Assembly (NCBI GenBank): GCA_023413645.1
Contig: JAEZPN010000083.1
Coordinates: 1-14,703, forward strand
From: Bacteroidota bacterium
GTDB lineage: Bacteria > Bacteroidota > Bacteroidia > Bacteroidales > Rikenellaceae
Reading direction: 5' to 3'
Length of the DNA: 14,703 bases
Part shown: one piece after another, positions 6,012-13,547 of the stretch
Numbering within the stretch: the first letter of the stretch is position 1
Layout of the letters: the number at the start of each line of letters is the position of its first letter
Position numbers and translations under genes: made by a program
The notes under the pieces: model-generated
What the model was told of the DNA's origin: nothing
The model's input: only the letters and a program-made list of their open reading frames with translations
The model's database searches: none

Positions 6012-7253
6012 CTAATTACTTAACACCTGACCCTTGAGCACAACCTTGCGAATGATAGGCGTCTGGTGTGCATAGGGCAACCACGCCAACGAGGGAAGAG
6101 GCTTAGTGATGTAGAAGTTAGCCACCTTGCCGCGTGTGATTGAGCCATAGTCGCGACTCTCACCCATGGCGCATGCGCTGTTGAGCGTAGCGGCGTTGAG
6201 TGCCTCGGCAGGAGGCATCTTCATCTTGATAGAGCCCAACGACACCACGAAGCGCATATTACCCGAAGGTGCAGTACCTGGGTTGAAGTCCGAAGCCAAA
6301 GCCACAGCAAGGCCCGCATCAATCATCTTACGTGCAGGGGGATAGGTAATACCGAGGAAGAAGGCGCAACCAGGCAACATCGTTGGCATAGTCTCACTAC
6401 CGCGCAACGCCTCAATCTGCTCGTCACCCATGCTCTCGAGGTGGTCAACAGAGAGTGCCTTATGCTCCACGCCGACCTCTACGCCACCCGAAATGGCGAG
6501 CTCGTTAGCATGAATCTTTGCTCGCAGGCCATGCTCAGCACCCACCTTCATAATCTTTGCCGTCTCCTCAACAGTGAAGAAACCCTTATCGCAGAATACG
6601 TCAACGAAGTCTGCAAGACCCTCCTTTGCAACGGCTGGAATCATGTCGTTACATACGTGGTCAACATACTCCGCCTGGCGACCTCTATATGCGCGACCCA
6701 CGGCGTGAGCACCCAAGAATGTAGCACGCACAGCGATAGGCGCAGTCTCACGGATGCGCTTGATGACGCGCAAAATCTTGAGCTCATCCTCCAACGTGAG
6801 GCCGTAGCCCGACTTAATCTCCACAAGGCCAGTACCCATGGCGATAATCTCCTCCACGCGCTCCATAGCCTGACGGTATAGTTCATCCTCAGAGGTATCG
6901 TGCAAGCGGTCGGCAGAGTTAAGGATGCCACCACCGCGCTTTGCTATCTCCTCATACGAGAGGCCGTTAATCTTATCCAAGAACTCCTGCTCGCGGCTAC
7001 CCGCAAAGACGATATGCGTGTGCGAGTCGCAGAACGAGGGGAAGAGCCAGCCACCCTCGGCATCGAGGATGTCGCATCCCTCGCCTGAGGGACACGACGC
7101 CATCGAGCCATACTCCTTGATACGCTCGCCATCGGTGAGTAGCCATGCCTTCTCCAAGGTTGCAATCTCGGCCATAGCCTTACCCTCAACCTTGAGGCGA
7201 CCACTCTCGTCAATGCCGACGAGCATACCTATATTTTTAACGAGCAAGTTCAT
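6012..7253 (-). CDS. hutI: Imidazolonepropionase
   Basis: 413 residues, the usual length. It opens the imidazolone ring to give N-formimino-L-glutamate, the third step of histidine breakdown, in the cytosol. Amidohydrolase metal and active-site residues are all visible: H78 and H80 in CDSHTHIVFAG, H183 in FLGAHAV, H248 in KIHANEL, H271 in VDHLE and D322 in ASDFNPG. EIKSGYGLTLEDELK (145-159) is also typical of HutI. Its ATG lies inside the end of hutH, overlapping it by 17 bases in another frame, which points to translational coupling. A nitroreductase gene follows 23 bases downstream. Confidence 0.96.
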   Translation of the reverse strand: MNLLVKNIGMLVGIDESGRLKVEGKAMAEIATLEKAWLLTDGERIKEYGSMASCPSGEGCDILDAEGGWLFPSFCDSHTHIVFAGSREQEFLDKINGLSYEEIAKRGGGILNSADRLHDTSEDELYRQAMERVEEIIAMGTGLVEIKSGYGLTLEDELKILRVIKRIRETAPIAVRATFLGAHAVGRAYRGRQAEYVDHVCNDMIPAVAKEGLADFVDVFCDKGFFTVEETAKIMKVGAEHGLRAKIHANELAISGGVEVGVEHKALSVDHLESMGDEQIEALRGSETMPTMLPGCAFFLGITYPPARKMIDAGLAVALASDFNPGTAPSGNMRFVVSLGSIKMKMPPAEALNAATLNSACAMGESRDYGSITRGKVANFYITKPLPSLAWLPYAHQTPIIRKVVLKGQVLSN

Positions 7254-8736
7254 AGTCGTTAAGGAAGTTTACAGATGTAGCGATATGAGGATACATCACA
7301 GTGTCGTCAGCAACGAAAGGTACGACCTTGCGGTATGCCTCGAACATAGCCTCAACAGGTGCTGAAGAGTTCAAGCCTGTCATCTTGCGACGGAACTCCA
7401 AGGCCTGTGCAGAGTTCATAAGCTCGATAGCCAATACACGCTCAGTATTCTGGCATACCTTCCAGAGCTTTGTAGCAGCGTTAGAACCCATACTTACGTG
7501 GTCCTCCTGACCCTGTGACGAGGGAATAGAGTCGCACGATGCTGGCCAGCACAAGCCCTTAGACTGGCTAACGATAGACGCAGCAGTGTACTGAGGAATC
7601 ATGAAACCAGAGTTCAAACCGGGGTTAGCAACGAGGAAGTTAGGCAAGTTGCGAGCACCCGAGATGAGCTTGTAGGTACGACGCTCAGAGATGTTACCCA
7701 ACTCTGCAACGGCGATAGCCAAGAAGTCCATAGCCACAGCGATAGGCTGGCCGTGGAAGTTACCAGCTGAGATAACCTCGTCAGTATCGGGGAAGATAGT
7801 TGGGTTATCGGTAGCTGAGTTAATCTCAGTCTCCAAGACGCTTGCTACGTATGCGATAGTATCCTTAGATGCGCCGTGTACCTGTGGAATGCAACGGAAT
7901 GAGTAGGGATCCTGAACATGCTGCTTAGGCTGCTTGCCAATCTCGCTACCAGCCAAGATCTCGCGGAAGTTACGCGCTGTCTCAATCTGGCCGTTGTGAG
8001 GACGAATGGCATGTACGTTGTGCTCGAAGGGCTCCATACGGCCATCGAAGGCATCCAATGACATAGCACCAATGTGGTCAGCCCACTTGCTAAGGCGCTG
8101 TGCGTTGATGAGCGAGTATACGCCATATGCCGACATGAACTGAGTACCGTTCAACAGAGCAAGACCCTCCTTTGAGCACAAAGTGATAGGTGTCCAACCC
8201 ATCTTCTCCATCATCACGCTACCCTCAACAACCTCGCCGTCGATCTCTACATGGCCCAAGCCCAAGAGAGGCAAACACATGTGTGCCAAAGGTGAAAGGT
8301 CACCCGAAGCACCCAATGAGCCCTGCTCATATACTACGGGGATGATGTTGTTGTTGAACATCTCAATAAGACGCTCTACGGTGATAAGCTGCACGCCTGA
8401 GTGGCCATAAGAGAGTGACTGAACCTTGAGCAAGATCATCAAGCGAGCAATCTCAGAGGGCACACGCTGGCCAGTACCGCAAGCGTGTGACATCATCAAG
8501 TTCTTCTGCAACTGCGACAAGCCCTCCTCCTCAACAGAGATATTACACAATGAGCCGAAGCCTGTAGTTACGCCATAGATGGGGCGACCTACGGTCTTAG
8601 TCTTCTGGTCGAGATACTCGCGGCAGTGGTTGATGCGACGCTTTGCATCCTCGCTCAACGCAAGCTTGTAACCCTTTGAAAGAATCTCCTCAACGCGAGC
8701 GATAGTGAGGCGCTCAGCACTAATATAATGAATCAT
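7237..8736 (-). CDS. hutH: Histidine ammonia-lyase
   Basis: 499 residues. It removes ammonia from L-histidine to form trans-urocanate, the committing step of the pathway. The Ala143-Ser144-Gly145 triplet in GSLGASGDLSPLAH cyclises by itself to the electrophilic MIO group. The catalytic Tyr54 sits in IYGVTTGFGSL, and ATDNPTIF, GNFHGQP and SSQGQEDHVSMG, all conserved in the family, are present in order. Length and motifs are complete, with no sign of decay. It starts 26 bases after hutU ends and overlaps hutI by 17 bases. Confidence 0.97.
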   Translation of the reverse strand: MIHYISAERLTIARVEEILSKGYKLALSEDAKRRINHCREYLDQKTKTVGRPIYGVTTGFGSLCNISVEEEGLSQLQKNLMMSHACGTGQRVPSEIARLMILLKVQSLSYGHSGVQLITVERLIEMFNNNIIPVVYEQGSLGASGDLSPLAHMCLPLLGLGHVEIDGEVVEGSVMMEKMGWTPITLCSKEGLALLNGTQFMSAYGVYSLINAQRLSKWADHIGAMSLDAFDGRMEPFEHNVHAIRPHNGQIETARNFREILAGSEIGKQPKQHVQDPYSFRCIPQVHGASKDTIAYVASVLETEINSATDNPTIFPDTDEVISAGNFHGQPIAVAMDFLAIAVAELGNISERRTYKLISGARNLPNFLVANPGLNSGFMIPQYTAASIVSQSKGLCWPASCDSIPSSQGQEDHVSMGSNAATKLWKVCQNTERVLAIELMNSAQALEFRRKMTGLNSSAPVEAMFEAYRKVVPFVADDTVMYPHIATSVNFLNDYELAR

Positions 8737-8762
8737 AGTCTATGTTTCGTTTTTAAGTGATA

Positions 8763-10793
8763 CTACTTATTCTCGTTGTAAACCTTCTCAATCATCGCCA
8801 TATCTGCGAGGTTGGGCAGTGTAACCTTAAGGAGTGGTGTGCGCTCCATTTCGCGCTTGATGGCGAACATAGCGCCCTCGTTGCGTGCCCAGCTGCGACG
8901 TGCGATACCGTTGTTCACATCCCACAACAACATCTCCTCGATGTGGCGTGCAGAGTCCTCAGAGCCGTCGATAACCATACCGAAGCCACCGTTCATAACC
9001 TCGCCCCAGCCTACGCCGCCACCATTGTGGATAGATACCCATGTAGCGCCGCGGAATGAGTCGCCGATAACGTTGTGAACAGCCATGTCGGCACAGAAAC
9101 TCGAACCATCATAGATGTTAGATGTCTCACGATATGGAGAATCGGTACCCGATACATCGTGGTGGTCACGACCAAGCACGATAGGTGCCGAGATCTCGCC
9201 ACGCTTGATAGCCTCGTTGAATGCCAAGGCGATGCGTGTACGACCCTCAGAGTCTGCATAGAGGATACGTGCCTGTGAGCCTACGACGAGCTTGTTCTCC
9301 ATAGCCTCACGAATCCAGTGGAGGTTGTCGGCCAACTGACCCTGAATCTCTGCGGGTGCCTCCTTGAGCATCTCCTCGAGAACCTCAGCTGCGATGCGGT
9401 CAGATGTCACGAGGTCCTCCTCCTTGCCCGATGTACATACCCAACGGAAGGGGCCGAAGCCGTAGTCGAAGAACATAGGACCCATGATGTCCTGAACGTA
9501 TGATGGGTAGCGGAACTTACCGTTCTCAGCCATGATGTCTGCACCTGCGCGTGAAGACTCCAACAAGAAGGCGTTACCATAGTCGAAGAAGTACATGCCG
9601 CGTGCTGTGAGCTTATTAACGGCTGCCACATGGCGACGCAATGACTCGCGCACGCACTCGTGGAAGCGCTCGGGCTCCTCTGCCATCATGCGGTTAGACT
9701 CCTCGTATGAGTAGCCCACGGGGTAGTAACCACCAGCCCAGGGGTTGTGCAACGATGTCTGGTCAGAGCCGAGATCCACGTTGATATCCTCCTCAGCGAG
9801 ACGCTCCCAGAGGTCAACGACGTTGCCTACGTATGCGAATGAGATAACCTCCTTATTCTCAACTGCCTGCTTAACACGTGGAATAAGTTCGTCGAGTGAT
9901 GAGTACAACTCATCTACCCAGCCCTGCTTGTGACGCTTCTCGGCAGCTGCGATGTTTACCTCAGCGGTGATGCTCACTACGCCAGAGATGTTACCAGCCT
10001 TAGGCTGTGCACCTGACATACCACCGAGACCTGCTGTTACGAACAACATACCCTTCAAGTCGGTCTGACCTGGTTTCATGCGCTTGCGTGCAGCGTTCAT
10101 CACGGTAATTGTTGTGCCGTGTACGATACCCTGAGGACCGATGTACATATATGAGCCGGCTGTCATCTGGCCATACTGCGATACGCCGAGGGCGTTGAAG
10201 CGCTCCCAATCATCCTGTGATGAGTGATTGGGAATAACCATACCGTTAGTTACGATAACACGGGGTGCATCCTTGTGCGAGGGGAACAAACCGAGTGGGT
10301 GACCAGAGTACATTACGAGAGTCTGCTCGTCGGTCATCTCTGCCAAGTATTTCATAGCCAAGCGATACTGTGCCCAGTTCTGGAACACCGCACCGTTACC
10401 ACCATAGGTGATAAGCTCGTGGGGGTGCTGTGCTACGGCCTTGTCGAGGTTGTTCTGAATCATGAGCATGATAGCTGCAGCCTGACGTGAGCGTGCGGGG
10501 TACTCGTCGATAGAGCGTGCGTACATCTCGTAGTCGGGGCGCAAGCGGTACATATAGATACGACCGTATGTCTTAAGCTCCTCCAAAAACTCGGGGGCGA
10601 GCTCTGCGTGGTGCTTCGCGGGGAAGTAACGCAAGGCGTTAGCCAAGGCGAGCTTCTTCTCCTCGTCAGTGAGGATGTCCTTACGCTTAGGTGCATGGTT
10701 AGCGTTGGGATCGTATGCCTTAGGTGCGGGCAATGGATCGGGAATACCTGCTAGTATATCTTTCTGAAAATCTGTCATAACTGTGTTTAGCAT
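8763..10793 (-). CDS. hutU: Urocanate hydratase, long (eukaryote-like) form
   Basis: 676 residues, against roughly 555 for the Pseudomonas and Bacillus enzymes; the length is like that of animal urocanase. It adds water to urocanate to give imidazolonepropionate, using tightly bound NAD+ as an electrophile. Typical stretches are YGGNGAVFQNW (130-140), QYGQMTAGSYMYIGPQGIVHGT (207-227 region), the NAD-binding TAGLGGMSGAQP (253-264), DQTSLHNP (344-351), DYGFGPFRWVCTSG (443-456) and SIHNGGGVGWGE (587-598). In the short bacterial enzymes a reactive Cys (Cys410 in P. putida) precedes GPFRW; here that place reads MFFDYGFGPFRW, and the nearest Cys is C453 just after it. The extra length includes an N-terminal extension of about 100 residues. 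Start: the first ATG lies 15 bases after ftcD; an ATG at codon 6 (10778) is an alternative. Confidence 0.96.
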   Translation of the reverse strand: MLNTVMTDFQKDILAGIPDPLPAPKAYDPNANHAPKRKDILTDEEKKLALANALRYFPAKHHAELAPEFLEELKTYGRIYMYRLRPDYEMYARSIDEYPARSRQAAAIMLMIQNNLDKAVAQHPHELITYGGNGAVFQNWAQYRLAMKYLAEMTDEQTLVMYSGHPLGLFPSHKDAPRVIVTNGMVIPNHSSQDDWERFNALGVSQYGQMTAGSYMYIGPQGIVHGTTITVMNAARKRMKPGQTDLKGMLFVTAGLGGMSGAQPKAGNISGVVSITAEVNIAAAEKRHKQGWVDELYSSLDELIPRVKQAVENKEVISFAYVGNVVDLWERLAEEDINVDLGSDQTSLHNPWAGGYYPVGYSYEESNRMMAEEPERFHECVRESLRRHVAAVNKLTARGMYFFDYGNAFLLESSRAGADIMAENGKFRYPSYVQDIMGPMFFDYGFGPFRWVCTSGKEEDLVTSDRIAAEVLEEMLKEAPAEIQGQLADNLHWIREAMENKLVVGSQARILYADSEGRTRIALAFNEAIKRGEISAPIVLGRDHHDVSGTDSPYRETSNIYDGSSFCADMAVHNVIGDSFRGATWVSIHNGGGVGWGEVMNGGFGMVIDGSEDSARHIEEMLLWDVNNGIARRSWARNEGAMFAIKREMERTPLLKVTLPNLADMAMIEKVYNENK

Positions 10794-10808
10794 TTAAGGG
10801 TAAGTAAA

Positions 10809-12512
10809 TTAAATTTTGCTCTCAACAACTGCCAAGATCTCAGCCTCTGCCTTCTGTGCGAGTGCCTGAATCGCCTCAGCCTCCTTAACCAATGCCTCAG
10901 CAGTAGCTCTATCCTTAAGGCCTGCGGCGTTGATCTTAACGTTGAGACATGCGCCCATCACTGCAGAGCGTGCAGCCAAAGCACCTACACCAGCATCGGT
11001 AACAGAGTTGGGGTTACCCTCCTCAGCCATTGCGCGAACAACGTCGAATGCCTTGTATGCAGCCTTCATAGTGCGCAAAGGCACCTGTGTAGCGTAGAGT
11101 GTAGCAGCCTCCATAGCCTCAGCGCGTGCTGCCTTCTCCTCCTCTGTACCCTTAGGCATGCCGAATACGTCCATGATCTTGTTGAACGCTGCAGTATCCT
11201 CATCTACGAGGTACAACAACTCGTTCATAACGCCCATGCCGTTGTCTGCCCAGTTAGAGAAGAACTCCCAACGATCATCCCAGCCAGCCTTGTGTGATGA
11301 GAGGTTTGCAACCATAGTACCAAGCGCAGCAGCCAAAGCACCCATGTATGCAGAGATTGAACCACCACCAGGTGCGGGTGACTCGCTTGCAGTCTCCTCA
11401 GCGAAACCTGTGCATGTCATGTCAACGAGCTTCTTAACGCCCTTGTTCTGGTCAGCCTCCAAGATGTACTCTACGACCTTCTCCTCGGGGTTGAAGACCT
11501 TGAGGTTAGAGAGACCCATAGACTCGATAGCGATGCGTACCAACTCACGCTCAGGAAGACCTATTGAGCGGTTCTGCTTGCGCAAGAAGTGACGACCAGC
11601 ATCTACCAAGCAGCTCTTAGGAACAAGACCTACGATCTCGGCACCTGTAACGCGAACACCACGAGCATCAGCCGCGCGGCATACCTCGTCAAACGCCACA
11701 TGCAAAGGTGTGATAGAGAGATTTGTCATATTCATAGACACCTGTGCGATGCCGTACTCCTCGATGAACCAGCCGATAGCCTTACATGCCTTGAGTGTAC
11801 CGGGCTTCATGATGGTATTGCCATTCTCGTCCTTCATGATCTTACCAGTGATGGGGTTACCCTCACGCATGGGGCGACCCTTCTCGCGTACGTCGAAGGC
11901 GATGGCGTTAGCACGACGTGTAGATGTGGTATTGAGGTTGTAGTTTACAGCAACGAGGAAGTCACGTGCACCTACGGCTGTAGCACCTGTCTTTGCAACA
12001 CCCTCATCATAGGGGCGAGCGCCGAAGTCGGGCTTGCGCTTCTCGTCCATCATCTTCTCGGGCAATGCCTCGTACTCACCTGCGCGGCATACAGCGAGGT
12101 TGCGACGCTCGGGAGTGAATGCAGCAGCCTCGTAGCAGTATGTAGGAACGTTTGTCTCCTCAGAGATGCGCTTTGCAAGAGCACGTGCGAGCTCTGCGCA
12201 CTCCTCGAGTGTGATGCCTGATACGGGAATCAAGGGGCATACGTCGCAAGCACCCATGCGTGGGTGTGCACCCTTGTGCTGGCGCATGTCGATAAGTTCG
12301 GTAGCGCGCTTGATAGCAGCAACTGCAGCGTCGCATACTGCCTCGGGCTCACCTACGAAGGTTACAACGGTACGGTTTGTAGCCTCACCTGGATCAACAT
12401 CCAAGAGCTTTACGCCCTTAGCTGCGTCGATAACATCTGTAATCTGCTTGATTACCTCAGCGTTGCGACCCTCAGAGAAGTTAGGTACGCACTCAATAAT
12501 TCTTTTCTGCAT
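10809..12512 (-). CDS. ftcD: Bifunctional glutamate formimidoyltransferase / formimidoyltetrahydrofolate cyclodeaminase
   Basis: 567 residues with the same two-enzyme layout as the mammalian protein. The transferase half (about 1-335) moves the formimino group from formiminoglutamate to tetrahydrofolate, releasing glutamate: it begins IIECVPNFSEGRN (5-17), with the catalytic His probably H83 in HKGAHPRMGACDVCP (79-93) and YLN-type folate-binding stretches such as VNYNLNTTSTRRAN (189-202). The cyclodeaminase half (about 362-567) releases ammonia to give 5,10-methenyl-tetrahydrofolate; it carries ETASESPAPGGGSISAYMGALAAALG (374-398 region). In many bacteria the two are separate genes or replaced by hutF/hutG; here the fusion completes the pathway. 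The gene begins 77 bases after a Dabb-family gene and ends 15 bases before hutU. No promoter was found in the 77-base gap. Confidence 0.96.
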   Translation of the reverse strand: MQKRIIECVPNFSEGRNAEVIKQITDVIDAAKGVKLLDVDPGEATNRTVVTFVGEPEAVCDAAVAAIKRATELIDMRQHKGAHPRMGACDVCPLIPVSGITLEECAELARALAKRISEETNVPTYCYEAAAFTPERRNLAVCRAGEYEALPEKMMDEKRKPDFGARPYDEGVAKTGATAVGARDFLVAVNYNLNTTSTRRANAIAFDVREKGRPMREGNPITGKIMKDENGNTIMKPGTLKACKAIGWFIEEYGIAQVSMNMTNLSITPLHVAFDEVCRAADARGVRVTGAEIVGLVPKSCLVDAGRHFLRKQNRSIGLPERELVRIAIESMGLSNLKVFNPEEKVVEYILEADQNKGVKKLVDMTCTGFAEETASESPAPGGGSISAYMGALAAALGTMVANLSSHKAGWDDRWEFFSNWADNGMGVMNELLYLVDEDTAAFNKIMDVFGMPKGTEEEKAARAEAMEAATLYATQVPLRTMKAAYKAFDVVRAMAEEGNPNSVTDAGVGALAARSAVMGACLNVKINAAGLKDRATAEALVKEAEAIQALAQKAEAEILAVVESKI

Positions 12513-12589
12513 AGTTTTAGGTTTTATTTTAGTTGTTAATTTGTTTCGTTCGTTTATATGTTGACCGCAGATGCGCTTATCACAACAAA

Positions 12590-12889
12590 TTATAGTTCGT
12601 AATCTACATCTACGCGCTCAAGTCGCCTACTCTTACAATAGTCGCTGATAACAACGTGAAGAGGGTTCACTTTATATGCCTCCATAGCCTCCCATGACTC
12701 GAAGTCGGCCGTGAGTACTGCGTCGTAAGAGGATGCTGTCTCCTTGATGTTTACACCCACCTCGGCACGGATAAGACCATCAATTTTACCATTGAGTGAC
12801 TCGAGGCGTGACTTCATCTCCTGGGCAATCTGCTGTGGTGTCTCGTCCATATCGCGGCGGAACTTCCACATTACAATGTGACGTATCAT
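12590..12889 (-). CDS. Dabb-family small protein (dimeric alpha/beta-barrel)
   Basis: 99 residues, no signal or membrane segment. It begins MIRHIVMWKFRRDMDET, the standard opening of stress-responsive dimeric alpha/beta-barrel proteins (Dabb, ferredoxin-like fold), and keeps the family's YDAVLTADFESWEAMEAYKVNPLH core (residues 55-78 region). Family members form dimers; some are enzymes or bind small molecules, but many have no known role, and nothing here fixes one. It lies first in the leftward histidine operon, behind the only minus-strand promoter candidate of the divergent region, so it is probably co-expressed with ftcD-hutU-hutH-hutI. A role in handling a pathway intermediate is a guess from position. 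Confidence 0.88.
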   Translation of the reverse strand: MIRHIVMWKFRRDMDETPQQIAQEMKSRLESLNGKIDGLIRAEVGVNIKETASSYDAVLTADFESWEAMEAYKVNPLHVVISDYCKSRRLERVDVDYEL

Positions 12890-12933
12890 AGTTATCAGTT
12901 TTTAGTTTGCACTCCATATTTATGTTAATCATA

Positions 12934-12941
12934 CAAATATA
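12934..12941 (-). promoter_or_regulatory. Candidate promoter element of the hut operon
   Basis: Read on the minus strand, TATATTTG matches TAnnTTTG exactly, and lies 45 bases upstream of the Dabb ATG, so the leader would be about 37 bases. No TTG is found at the usual distance upstream (near 12961-12964), so the promoter is incomplete. A weak core promoter of this kind would fit a need for an activator, but that is inference. Confidence 0.45.
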
Positions 12942-12988
12942 TGAATAATTTTCCAAAGTAGATGGATAATTTACCATATTTTTTAGTG

Positions 12989-13018
12989 TACAACGATTTG
13001 TTTTGTGTAATTGTTGTA
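12989..13018. promoter_or_regulatory. Interrupted palindrome, candidate operator
   Basis: TACAACGATT (12989-12998) and AATTGTTGTA (13009-13018) are inverted copies matching at 9 of 10 positions, separated by 10 bases; the two half-sites are centred two helical turns apart. It overlaps the -33 TTG of the nfeD promoter and lies about 50 bases upstream of the hut promoter candidate, so a bound protein could affect both divergent units. No regulator gene is in the window. The repeat is seen; the function is inferred. Confidence 0.45.
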
Positions 13019-13044
13019 ATTTCAAAAAAATTAGACTATCTTTG
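13014..13044 (+). promoter_or_regulatory. Bacteroidetes-type promoter for nfeD-SPFH
   Basis: TTG (13014-13016), 20 bases, then TATCTTTG (13037-13044), a full match to the TAnnTTTG element. Transcription should begin near 13051, giving a leader of about 60 bases before the ATG at 13111. Confidence 0.7.
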
Positions 13045-13110
13045 ATAGAGATTTTGGCAGATGCGCATATGCCATTATCGAAACGTTAAAAGTTTGTAAA
13101 ATTTAGAGTT

Positions 13111-13545
13111 ATGGATATTTGGATTTATTGGGTCATCGCTGCCCTCGTTCTATTTATTGTCGAATTGTTTACCTCGGGTTTCGCAGTCATCTGCCTCGCT
13201 ATTGGAGCACTTGGCGGCGCTGCAGCAGCACTCTTGGGCTGGGACTTGGAGATACAATTTCTAGTCTTTGCCGTGGTGTCGATTCTTGCCATTGTGGGCA
13301 TACGTCCAGTGTTGAAGCGACTCTTTTTCAATAAGGGCGAGAAGGTGCAGACAAACGTCGATGCCATCATCGGCAAGCGAGGCGTTGTATGCGTTGATAT
13401 AGAGCGTGATGACGACAATGGCCGAGTAATGGTTGACGGCCTGGATTGGCGTGCAAAATCTGCGGATAATGAGCCTCTGCCCACCGGCACAAAGGTAGAG
13501 GTTGTAGAGCGTGATAGTGTGATATTAACCGTTAAAAAATTGTAG
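13111..13545 (+). CDS. NfeD-like membrane protein (short form)
   Basis: 144 residues. Hydrophobic segments at about 5-22, 25-43 and 48-65 anchor it in the inner membrane; after a basic stretch (KRLFFNKGEK) the C-terminal part from about residue 82 is an OB-like beta-barrel of the NfeD type, with GKRGVV, GRVMVDGLDWRAKS (104-117) and LPTGTKVEVVERDSVILTV (123-141). The protease domain of long NfeD proteins is absent. Short NfeD proteins are almost always paired with an SPFH protein and are thought to partner it in membrane microdomains. Here the SPFH gene begins two bases after the stop, so the two are certainly one unit. Confidence 0.92.
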   Translation: MDIWIYWVIAALVLFIVELFTSGFAVICLAIGALGGAAAALLGWDLEIQFLVFAVVSILAIVGIRPVLKRLFFNKGEKVQTNVDAIIGKRGVVCVDIERDDDNGRVMVDGLDWRAKSADNEPLPTGTKVEVVERDSVILTVKKL

Positions 13546-13547
13546 AT

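Noticed and set aside
11589..12221. Open frame of 210 codons on the plus strand opposite ftcD
   Set aside because: It is a reverse-strand shadow of a highly conserved enzyme gene; the translation is low-complexity in character, rich in Cys, Leu and Thr, and resembles no family.
12786..13025. Open frame of 79 codons on the minus strand across the divergent control region
   Set aside because: It overlaps the start of the Dabb gene in another frame and runs through the promoter elements and palindrome; the translation has no recognisable feature.
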